Origin: Arcanobacterium phocisimile
Lineage (GTDB): Bacteria > Actinomycetota > Actinomycetes > Actinomycetales > Actinomycetaceae
DNA: 64,000 nucleotides
Assembly: GCF_016904675.1 (NCBI RefSeq)
Contig: NZ_CP070228.1
Location: 620,001 to 684,000, forward strand
Reading direction: 5' to 3'
Position numbers and translations under genes: made by a program. Shown piece by piece: positions 1 through 7,120 of the stretch; position 1 is the stretch's first letter, and every line of letters begins with the position of its first letter. The notes under the pieces are model-generated. The model searched no databases. It was given only the letters and a program-made list of their open reading frames with translations, and had not been told where the DNA came from.

Positions 1-1007
1 CGGCCATCCTTGCCAAGCACCGAACGCATCGGCAAATCAAGCTCACGCCACCACACCACGTCGGTCACATCACCGAACGTACAGCACATAGCGATACCCG
101 CGCCCTTATCCATCTCCGCCTGCGGGTGAGCCAAAACAGGGATCTCAACACCGAAAACCGGAGACTTCACCGTCGTACCAAACAACGCCTGGTAACGCTC
201 ATCATCCGGGTGGGCAATCAACGCCACACACGCCGGCAACAATTCTGGACGAGTCGTTTCGATAATGACGTCGTCGCCGTCGGCACGATGGAACGCGAGC
301 GAATGGTAAGCACCCGGATACTCGCGAGCCTCAAGCTCAGCCTGGGCAACCGCCGTCTGGAACGTAATATCCCACAAGCCAGGAGCCTGCGCCTGGTAAG
401 CCTCGCCGCGCTGAAGATTCTTAATAAACGCAGCTTGGGCAACCTTCTGTGCCTTCGCGCCAATCGTCTGGTAGTTCTGCTCCCAGTCAACCGACAAGCC
501 CAAATGACGCCACAACGCCTCAAACTGCTGTTCGTCTTCCTGGGTTAGCTTCCAACACAACTCAATAAAGTTCGGGCGAGAAATAGGCATCTGATCAGCA
601 AACTTGATCGACTTGCCGTCGCCACCATCATGCGGTGGCACAAAATCTGGAACATACGGCAACGACGGATCTACACGCACGCCGTAGTAGTTCTGTACAC
701 GGCGTTCAGTCGGTAGGCCGTTGTCATCCCAACCCATCGGGTAAAAAACATTCATTCCCTGCATACGCTTGTAACGCGCAACCGTATCGGTATGGGTGTA
801 GCTGAACACGTGGCCAACGTGTAGTGAACCAGAGACGGTAGGAGGTGGGGTGTCAATCGAATAGACCTGAGCGCGCTCAGTGTCACGGTCGAAGCGGTAG
901 GTGCCGTTCTCGGCCCAAGCCTTGCCCCAGCGGTCCTCGAGACCCTCGAGCGATACCTTGTCCGGAACCTCGGTGTTATCGAGCAATGCGGAATTATTTT
1001 CAGTCAT
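1..1007 (-). CDS. valS: valine--tRNA ligase, N-terminal part (gene cut by window edge)
   Basis: Reading leftward from the ATG at 1005-1007, the frame stays open to base 1, giving about 335 residues of a class I aminoacyl-tRNA synthetase. It should charge tRNA-Val in the cytoplasm. The N-terminal half carries the ValS-type nucleotide-binding motif PPPTVSGSLHVGHVFSYTHT (HIGH-type HVGH) followed by a GMNVFYPMGWDDNGLPTERR segment, both characteristic of ValS rather than IleS or LeuS. The KMSKS loop, anticodon-binding domain and C-terminal coiled coil lie outside the window. The gene to its right, proC, reads the same way and ends 81 bp before this start. Confidence 0.95.
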   Translation of the reverse strand, partial: MTENNSALLDNTEVPDKVSLEGLEDRWGKAWAENGTYRFDRDTERAQVYSIDTPPPTVSGSLHVGHVFSYTHTDTVARYKRMQGMNVFYPMGWDDNGLPTERRVQNYYGVRVDPSLPYVPDFVPPHDGGDGKSIKFADQMPISRPNFIELCWKLTQEDEQQFEALWRHLGLSVDWEQNYQTIGAKAQKVAQAAFIKNLQRGEAYQAQAPGLWDITFQTAVAQAELEAREYPGAYHSLAFHRADGDDVIIETTRPELLPACVALIAHPDDERYQALFGTTVKSPVFGVEIPVLAHPQAEMDKGAGIAMCCTFGDVTDVVWWRELDLPMRSVLGKDG

Positions 1008-1088
1008 GGCTCTATTCTTCCATGTTTTCCAGCATTCATGCGCCGGTGGGTAAGGTGGTAGCTGTCACGTTGGGAGGTGAATTTGAGG

Positions 1089-1886
1089 CTAACCCTGATT
1101 GCGCGCCACCGCAGCTCGAACCCCGGCAACAACCGCAGGGGAGAACCCGGCGTCTTCCATCGCCAACAAGCCTGCAATCGTGGTGCCGCCCGGCGACGTT
1201 ACGCGATCGACCAGCTCGGCGGGGACAGCCGTATCGATCGAATCCACAACCATCTGCGCCGAACCCAGCACTGCCTGGGCGGCAACACGCACAGCTTCAC
1301 GCTTCGTCATGCCTTCCGCGAGCGCGCCACGAGCAAGGGCATCAATATAGGTATACGTCCACGCCGGAGAACAACCCGCAATCGCGGAAAATGCGGAGAA
1401 AAGATGCTCCGGCACAGTGGCTACCTCACCCACCGCACCGAACAGCTCTTCAACCGCAGCGAACTGTTCTGGCGCTACATGATCGTTGGCGCACAAGCCC
1501 GTCATACCCATACCGATGTGTGAATTGACGTTCGGCATTGCACGCACAATCGGCTGATTGGCCGGGGCGTGGCTGGCAATATCTGCGAGCGACACCCCAG
1601 CAGCTACCGAGACCAGAAGCGTGTTAGGGGACAGGTGTGGGCTGATCTCATCGAGCATACTGCCAATGAGGTACGGCTTGACTGCGAGAACGACAATCTG
1701 GCTGGCCGCCGCCACCTCAGTGTTGTCAGTGGTGAAGCGGGCGCGGAGTTCGGTGGCAAGCTGGGTGCCGGCGTCGGTGTTGCGACGCGAAAAAATAATC
1801 TGCTCGCCAGGCGTGCCGGAAGAAATAAGGCCGTGGATGATCGCGCTGGCCATCGAACCAGCGCCAATAAAACCAAGAGTCGTCAT
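1089..1886 (-). CDS. proC: pyrroline-5-carboxylate reductase
   Basis: A 265-residue protein of normal ProC length that catalyses the last step of proline synthesis, NAD(P)H-dependent reduction of pyrroline-5-carboxylate. The N terminus has the Rossmann motif GFIGAGSMASAI. The conserved C-terminal dimer domain includes VRAMPNVNSHIGMGMTGLC and a VTSPGGTTIAGL segment, which are ProC hallmarks. The ATG lies only 4 bp downstream of the stop of the DUF1643 gene on the same strand, so the two may be co-transcribed. No strong Shine-Dalgarno sequence is visible. Confidence 0.95.
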   Translation of the reverse strand: MTTLGFIGAGSMASAIIHGLISSGTPGEQIIFSRRNTDAGTQLATELRARFTTDNTEVAAASQIVVLAVKPYLIGSMLDEISPHLSPNTLLVSVAAGVSLADIASHAPANQPIVRAMPNVNSHIGMGMTGLCANDHVAPEQFAAVEELFGAVGEVATVPEHLFSAFSAIAGCSPAWTYTYIDALARGALAEGMTKREAVRVAAQAVLGSAQMVVDSIDTAVPAELVDRVTSPGGTTIAGLLAMEDAGFSPAVVAGVRAAVARNQG

Positions 1887-1890
1887 GGGG

Positions 1891-2619
1891 TTACCGCTGA
1901 GATTTTCTGTCAGGATTCTCCAGAGGCATTCCGATTAGCTCATTACCGTTTTGTAAGCCAACAGAGCCTCGCGGGTGAGGCGGATAATCTGTTGGGGACC
2001 CTAGAGATTTAGATCTTAGCCTTTGGATATTCTCTCGAGGTATTTCTTTGTTGGCATTTAGATAATCGTAGAACCATGCTTGTCCGTCTCGAACCCACCG
2101 TTTATTGCTTGATGAACCCCATGCGCAGATCAAGAGCGTGTGTTCGAGATCGTATTTTTCGGTTCGAAGCAGTGCGTCGAGCGTCCTGTGAAAGACCTCT
2201 CTATAGTTATCCGTAGTCTGATCAAGAAGATTAGATACCTCTAAGCTATCTGTTTCGATAATCGGTAGAAGATTCACCATGGTCAGTCGCTCATAGCCCT
2301 CAAGAGCAGAAGCTCCTGCGAACCAATTGTAGACTTGCCTTGCAGTATTGTCTGCCTTTTCTCCTTGGAAAGCGGAAGCTGTCGAAGGATTCATTCCAAT
2401 AACTACACAGTGTTTGCTGGTATTTCGTTCGGCAGCTTTATGCGTCAGGAGTAAACGAAGTTTTATTGGATCAGTCAGATCCGAAACGTCATCGTATAGC
2501 TCTATATCGGCAAGCTTGTTGCCGGGTAGCTTAGCAAATACGGCATGGCCGATGTTGTTGCCATTTACTGGATCTGGTGCCTGGACTACTTTTTGGAGAA
2601 TATTTTGCCAACTATGCAT
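1891..2619 (-). CDS. DUF1643 domain protein of unknown function
   Basis: This 242-residue cytosolic protein has no signal peptide or membrane segment. The central VVIGMNPSTASAFQGEKADNT stretch (about residues 72-92) fits the DUF1643 family, whose members carry an (I/V)G(L/M)NPSTA motif followed by an acidic or Asn/Asp-rich stretch. A later segment LLICAWGSSSNKRW is also typical. The family's biochemical activity is not known to me. The gene and the 465 bp upstream are visibly richer in A+T than proC and the ABC genes, and use more ATA and TTA codons, which hints at acquisition. It sits 4 bp upstream of proC in the same direction. Confidence 0.75.
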   Translation of the reverse strand: MHSWQNILQKVVQAPDPVNGNNIGHAVFAKLPGNKLADIELYDDVSDLTDPIKLRLLLTHKAAERNTSKHCVVIGMNPSTASAFQGEKADNTARQVYNWFAGASALEGYERLTMVNLLPIIETDSLEVSNLLDQTTDNYREVFHRTLDALLRTEKYDLEHTLLICAWGSSSNKRWVRDGQAWFYDYLNANKEIPRENIQRLRSKSLGSPTDYPPHPRGSVGLQNGNELIGMPLENPDRKSQR

Positions 2620-2824
2620 AGTAAAACATTAGCATTCGGTTTGATTTTAGTGCGTCTTTTTCGAGCTTTATTTCTGAGCGCGTATCGACATCTAGGTTCT
2701 TTATGAATAGTTGGTGGGGAACTTGGAAATAACTGGAGAACAGGTACTGTCTGGTTGTTCTACTGGCCCTGCCTGTGCAGATGTTTAACGTCGAATGAGG
2801 GAAGTGATCTGCAGTGAATGGGGC

Positions 2825-2867
2825 AATAGCGCAAACCTCGTTCATATACGTCGCAGTTTGCGCTATT
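2825..2867. repeat. palindromic repeat, copy 1
   Basis: Perfect 12-bp arms AATAGCGCAAAC (2825-2836) and GTTTGCGCTATT (2856-2867) flank a 19-nt spacer. Arms, spacer and the following TTTACTGC are shared with the copy at 59123-59163, in the same orientation. This is a dispersed intergenic element of REP or MITE type; which of these is not decided by the sequence. Confidence 0.65.
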
Positions 2868-2980
2868 CCCTGTTTTACTGCTGCTCGGCAGAAGCAGATA
2901 GGTAGATGGATGACAGATGGATAGGTAGATTCTCCCCGCGCAAGTCTAGACATAGGGCGCCGGTATATGACCTGCATGTT

Positions 2981-3048
2981 CCAAATCGGCGGCATAGCAC
3001 ATGGCGGGGCGCTATAGAGCGCCAGCGTGCACTATGCCACCGATCTGG
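2981..3048. repeat. long nested inverted repeat downstream of the ABC operon
   Basis: Arms starting CCAAATCGGCGGCATAG (2981-2997) and ending CTATGCCACCGATCTGG (3032-3048) pair with two mismatches. The stem then continues with a small bulge to an inner stem GGCGCT/AGCGCC (3008-3013 and 3018-3023) around ATAG. It lies 37 bp past the stop of the second ABC gene, so it could act as a terminator or 3' mRNA stabiliser for that operon. No T tract follows on either strand. Confidence 0.55.
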
Positions 3049-3084
3049 GTGGGTAACTGATGACGTGATGCGGAGTGGGACAGT

Positions 3085-4827
3085 TCAGAGGCTGATTGCT
3101 GACTCGATTGGTCGAACCGTTCCGCGTTCGAAGGAGTAGACCTGATCCGCGTGTTCGGTGTGTGCCAGCCGGTGGGTGACCTCAATAATTGTCACGCCGG
3201 GCAGTTCGCGGGCGAGGCGCTCGCGGATGCGTGCATCGAGTTCAACATTCAAATTCGCCGAAAACTCGTCAAGTACCAGCACTTCTGGCTTCATGATCAG
3301 CGCGCGTGCCAACCCGAGTCGCTGTGCCTGACCGCCCGACAGCTGTGTGCCGTCTTGACCGGTACGCGTCTGCAAACCATCTGGCATTGCATAAACTTCG
3401 TCAGCCAATTCCGCCATTTCGAGCGCCGCCCACACGTCCTCCTCAGAGGCATTCGGTGCGCCGAGTCGAACGTTGTCGGCGATGGTGGTGTCAAGAATCT
3501 GATTCTTTTGAGTCACGAGCACCACGTGGGAGCGCAGCTCCTCGAGGCGAATATCGCGCGCATTGACGCCGTTGACCAGGATTTCCCCAGTGCTCGGATC
3601 GTCGAAGCGCAAGAGCAGCTGGGCGGCGGTTGTTTTTCCAGAACCTGAATGCCCGACGAAAACTGTGTGGGATCCGCGCGGAATGACGATGTTTGCGTCG
3701 CGAAGCGCGGGCTGGGAATCGTCGCCAGTCAGCGGGTAGTGGTAGGTGACGTTGCGCCATTCGATCGCCGGGGTAGTAGGTGAGGCCGGGATACTGGACG
3801 ACGCGGAATCAGCAGGTGAGCCAGCCGGATAGTCCAGTTCACCGTCGACAACCCCGTAATCGCTATGGGCAATGGTCCAGATGCGACGCGCGGAGGCGAA
3901 GGACGCATCGAGCGCACCCACCGCGTCTTCAACTCCCTTCGGCCCTTCGAAAATCCGCAACATGCCGGCAGATAGTGCGATAACCAGCGCCGGATCGACA
4001 CCGGAAGCCTGCCCGGCAAACGCAAGACCGACAACCGAGAGTGCAGCCAACGAAATGTTCAGGCCGCGGCGCAGACCACGGAAGAGTGCCGGACGGCGAG
4101 TGTCGGCAGCGACGATTGTTCCAAGTTCTTCCATCCGGTCCAGGCGTTCATGTTCTAAACCGTAGCCAACAACTTCTTCGGCGCCGAACACTGAGTCGGT
4201 GACGTGAGAGACAAGGTCGGCGCGATGTGCCAACTGGGTTGTGGTGGCTTCGAATGAATCACGAGCGCCTAACCATGGCACCAGGGTCATGGCCAACAGG
4301 TAGCATACTGCCGGCGGTAGCACGACCAACCATCCAATATTCATCCCGATTGCCAAGAAGATAATGGGCGGGACGACGATCGCGGATATGACTGGCGCGA
4401 ACGTGTGCGCGTAGACCACTTCGATGCGGTCAACGTCGCGGGTCAAAGAAGCCAAGAGGTCGCCGGAGCGGGTGCGGGTGGTGATCATCGGTGCTTGCGG
4501 CCAGAGTTTGGAAAACGCGTATCCGCGGAGCAGTTCGAGCGCTTTGAATGCCACGAAATGCCCGAGGAACTGTTCCAAATAATAGGCGAGTGCCTTGATC
4601 GCGGCCACGATGACGATCGCAATGAGGTGTGAGCCGATGGGCTGGCCGGCGAGCGCGTTGACGACTGTCCATGCGGCCCACGCGAAGAGCACCACGTCCA
4701 TGGTGAGGTTGATGAACCGGAAGCAGGTAGAAAGCAGGAGTGGTGCGTGTACCGGGCGGGTGATGCCGGTGAGCCAGGTGAGCAGTTCACGGTTGGTGGG
4801 TTGGATTGGTGTGGTTGCTTCACTCAT
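3085..4827 (-). CDS. ABC transporter, fused permease/ATPase (second subunit of iron-box pair)
   Basis: A 580-residue half-transporter. Residues 1-310 hold about six membrane helices of the type IV (exporter-fold) ABC domain. Residues 345-575 hold the nucleotide-binding domain, with Walker A VGHSGSGKTTAAQ, signature TQLSGGQAQRLGLARALI and Walker B EVLVLDEFSAN. Its ATG overlaps the stop of the upstream subunit by 4 bp, so the two almost certainly form a heterodimer. The iron-box match ahead of the operon suggests a siderophore or haem substrate, as in IrtAB or YbtPQ, which are exporter-fold importers. CydDC-like or drug export remains possible because fold alone does not give substrate or direction. 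Confidence 0.85.
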   Translation of the reverse strand: MSEATTPIQPTNRELLTWLTGITRPVHAPLLLSTCFRFINLTMDVVLFAWAAWTVVNALAGQPIGSHLIAIVIVAAIKALAYYLEQFLGHFVAFKALELLRGYAFSKLWPQAPMITTRTRSGDLLASLTRDVDRIEVVYAHTFAPVISAIVVPPIIFLAIGMNIGWLVVLPPAVCYLLAMTLVPWLGARDSFEATTTQLAHRADLVSHVTDSVFGAEEVVGYGLEHERLDRMEELGTIVAADTRRPALFRGLRRGLNISLAALSVVGLAFAGQASGVDPALVIALSAGMLRIFEGPKGVEDAVGALDASFASARRIWTIAHSDYGVVDGELDYPAGSPADSASSSIPASPTTPAIEWRNVTYHYPLTGDDSQPALRDANIVIPRGSHTVFVGHSGSGKTTAAQLLLRFDDPSTGEILVNGVNARDIRLEELRSHVVLVTQKNQILDTTIADNVRLGAPNASEEDVWAALEMAELADEVYAMPDGLQTRTGQDGTQLSGGQAQRLGLARALIMKPEVLVLDEFSANLNVELDARIRERLARELPGVTIIEVTHRLAHTEHADQVYSFERGTVRPIESAISL

Positions 4828-6536
4828 GAGCGTGCTCCTTCGGTGACAGTGCCGTCGGTGACTGTGTAGAGTTTGTCGGCGATACGTAGCAGTGCGTCGC
4901 GGTGGGTGACCATGACGACGGTGAGTTCTTCACCGATCTGCTCGATGGCGTCGATAATGTGGGCTTCGGATTCGACGTCGACGTGGGAGGTTGGTTCGTC
5001 TAGGAACACGATGTCGCGTCCGGATAGGAAGGCACGGGCGAGCGAAATGCGTTGTGCTTGGCCACCGGATAGGCGTGAGCCGCGTTCTCCAACATCAGTG
5101 TTTAAGCCCTCGGGCATGCGTCGGATGTCGTGGGCGACGTGGGCGCGTTCGAGTGCTGCCCACATGTCCTCTTCGGTGGCGTTTTTGTGTACCAGGCGTA
5201 GGTTGTCGGCGATTGTGCCGGTGAAGAGCCAGGTGGTTTGGGATACGGATGCGGCGAGTTTGCGAATCTCGGCAGGGGATAGGTTCGCGAGTGCTTTGCC
5301 GGAGATCGTTATTGAGCCCTCTTGCATGGGCAGTGAGCCTTTGAGCAGTCCGAGGAGGGTCGATTTTCCGGCGCCAGATGGTCCCATGACGGCGACTTTT
5401 TCGCCGGCGTCGACGTGGAGGCGAGCGTTGTGGAGCACTTCGCCGCGTCCGTAGTCGTAGGTGACGTCATGGACGTCGATGAGGTGAGTATCGGCGGGGT
5501 CGATGGCGGCGTGCGAGGTATCGGCGGCGCTCTCAACCCCAGCCTGTGCTTCGGGCAATGGGTGTTGTTCGAGGTAGCGTTTGATTGCCCGCTGGGCGGC
5601 GATCCCGCCCATGCCGATGTAGAAGAATCCGGCGACCTGGTTCAACGGTTCGAGAAGCAAAACGAGCAAGAACAGTGCTGTGAGGGCTTCGGTGATGTCG
5701 ATTCGGCCAGCGTCGATCCCCCAGGAAATGAGCAAGACTGACCAGCAGATAAAGACCAGTGAGAATACGCCGTCGAGAACAATAATGACGATCTGGTTGC
5801 CGGCCAAGATCCGCATGATTGCGCGACGGTTCTTTTCGCCTTGGGCACGCAGCGTGGTTTCAAGGCGCGGGCCGGCGCCGAAGAGGCGGACGGCGGTGAG
5901 GTTGCGGATCGCGTCGAGGTATTGGGTGGTGAGTTTGGCGCGTTCGGCGCGTGAGCGTGCGGAGACTCCACGGAAGACGCGCATGAAACCGCCGACGAGT
6001 AGCGGCACGAGCGGAATGCTGATCGCCATGCCGAGCCCCAACCACAAGTCGACTCCAACGGCGATGTAACCCACAAGCAGGACCGGGGTGAGTAGCGCTG
6101 CCAGGGTGGAGCCGAGGTATTGCTGCCGGAAGTCGGTGAGCCGTTCGGCGTTGTCAGTCATGAGCTGGATGAGTTTTGCTGAGGAGAACTGGTCGGAATC
6201 GTTTTTGGGTAGCGATTCTGAGGTGAAGATGTGGGTGAGTATGCGGCGGCGGATGCGTTTTTCTTCGGCGCGGGCGTGGGAGACACCTGAGACGATTTCG
6301 AGTATTCCGAAAACGCCAGCGACCAGTGCGGCGACGACGGCGAAGATCCATCCGCTGGTCGCGGGTGTGCCCGCAGCTAGGTAGGTGCCGAGTTGGTGTG
6401 CGGTGGCGGTAAGTGCTACTGCGATTGCTAGTTCGACGAAAACCCGCATCGTTGCGGTGTAGCGGGTGCCGCGAGATCCGGCCGGAGAGATGACTCGGAT
6501 TTTGGAGCGCGGATCGCGTCGTGGCGTGTGTGACAC
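4824..6536 (-). CDS. ABC transporter, fused permease/ATPase (first subunit of iron-box pair)
   Basis: About 570 residues with a six-helix exporter-fold membrane domain, then an ATPase domain with Walker A VMGPSGAGKSTLLGLLKG, signature SRLSGGQAQRISLARAF and Walker B DIVFLDEPTSHVD. The frame extends upstream to 6653, but I place the start at the GTG 6534-6536. That GTG is preceded by GGGAG at normal spacing, and the extra upstream codons read through the iron box. It is the first gene of a two-gene operon with a 4-bp overlap to the second subunit. Iron-dependent repression is inferred from the operator-like sequence at 6573-6591. Substrate is unproven. Confidence 0.85.
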   Translation of the reverse strand: MSHTPRRDPRSKIRVISPAGSRGTRYTATMRVFVELAIAVALTATAHQLGTYLAAGTPATSGWIFAVVAALVAGVFGILEIVSGVSHARAEEKRIRRRILTHIFTSESLPKNDSDQFSSAKLIQLMTDNAERLTDFRQQYLGSTLAALLTPVLLVGYIAVGVDLWLGLGMAISIPLVPLLVGGFMRVFRGVSARSRAERAKLTTQYLDAIRNLTAVRLFGAGPRLETTLRAQGEKNRRAIMRILAGNQIVIIVLDGVFSLVFICWSVLLISWGIDAGRIDITEALTALFLLVLLLEPLNQVAGFFYIGMGGIAAQRAIKRYLEQHPLPEAQAGVESAADTSHAAIDPADTHLIDVHDVTYDYGRGEVLHNARLHVDAGEKVAVMGPSGAGKSTLLGLLKGSLPMQEGSITISGKALANLSPAEIRKLAASVSQTTWLFTGTIADNLRLVHKNATEEDMWAALERAHVAHDIRRMPEGLNTDVGERGSRLSGGQAQRISLARAFLSGRDIVFLDEPTSHVDVESEAHIIDAIEQIGEELTVVMVTHRDALLRIADKLYTVTDGTVTEGARS

Positions 6537-6572
6537 GGTGTTCTCCCAGAGTAGACAGTAATTTCTGGTTAC

Positions 6573-6591
6573 TAAGGGTAGCCTAACTGAT
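6573..6591 (-). promoter_or_regulatory. DtxR/IdeR-like iron box upstream of the ABC pair
   Basis: TAAGGGTAGCCTAACTGAT matches the 19-bp DtxR/IdeR consensus TTAGGTTAGSCTAACCTAA at 14 positions, including the whole TAGCCTAAC core. It ends 37 bp upstream of the GTG start of the first ABC gene, a normal place for a repressor site. The inference is repression by an iron-loaded DtxR-family regulator encoded outside the window. Confidence 0.7.
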
Positions 6592-6766
6592 AAGTTGGAG
6601 GTAGCGATGTTGGACCTAGTATATGTGCTAATCTCGTTTCGGTTTCGCGACACCCGTATGTGGGGATGGGAGGTTGAAAAGAGTTATCGGCGATTCCTAA
6701 CCCTGAAAAAGATAGCGACATTAATTGCGTCCTATGTATAGTATCGTTGAAAAATGTGACGAGTAT

Positions 6767-6772
6767 TATAAT
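6767..6772 (+). promoter_or_regulatory. possible -10 element for the ileS transcript
   Basis: A consensus TATAAT lies about 350 bp upstream of ileS, ahead of the T-box leader. No good -35 sits at 16-18 bp (a TTGAAA lies 14 bp away), so this is tentative. Confidence 0.35.
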
Positions 6773-6889
6773 GGCGGCGAGCATGCTATCACTGCCGGAG
6801 TGCTGGCGGTGAACATCACGTTGAGAAATCCGTATCCGCTATAGAAAAACCGCCATATATTTACTAAACTCTGGAACTGCAGAGATCCG

Positions 6890-7113
6890 GCTATCACCGG
6901 GGAGCATTCGGAAGAACGGCGTTGCGCTTTCCTAGGCACTCACAGCGCTTACTAGAACCGAACGGATGGGCTCGTCATCGCCCATAACGAGCGGCCACGC
7001 CGAGGCTCCGCCCACCACCCCTGGTGAGCGATCGCGGTTTGGCAAGCGAGGTGGTACCGCGCAAACGCCCCAAGGTGGCTATGCGTCCTCGCCTGACCGA
7101 ACCAAACGAGGAG
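6890..7113 (+). ncRNA. T-box riboswitch controlling ileS translation
   Basis: The diagnostic T-box sequence GGTGGTACCGCG is at 7050-7061. ACCGCG (7056-7061) pairs with CGCGGT (7033-7038), and the TGGT bulge suits the ACCA end of tRNA-Ile. Upstream, the stem GCTCGT/ACGAGC (6970-6975 and 6987-6992) encloses a loop with ATC at 6977-6979, a candidate isoleucine specifier. Downstream, TCCTCG (7086-7091) can pair with CGAGGA (7107-7112), which contains the ileS Shine-Dalgarno sequence. This is the actinobacterial translational design: uncharged tRNA-Ile would free the ribosome-binding site. The 5' boundary is approximate and the specifier choice is an inference. Confidence 0.85.
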
Positions 7114-7120
7114 TTCTTTC

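Larger units (their letters stand above)
2620..3084. other. 465-bp intergenic stretch with repeats and hairpins, no credible gene
   Basis: The stretch lies between the DUF1643 start and the end of the ABC pair. Frames here have no ribosome-binding site or recognisable protein. It holds a 12-bp-armed palindrome (2825-2867), a direct repeat of the 11-mer GATAGGTAGAT at 2897-2907 and 2920-2930, and a long nested hairpin (2981-3048). Confidence 0.6.

Noticed and set aside
845-1528. 227-codon plus-strand frame across valS-proC
   Set aside because: Runs antisense to two clear genes and has Pro/Arg-rich shadow composition.
2612-2995. 127-codon minus-strand frame in the DUF1643-ABC gap
   Set aside because: It reads through the palindromic repeat; its likeness to the frame at 59020-59268 comes only from that shared repeat.
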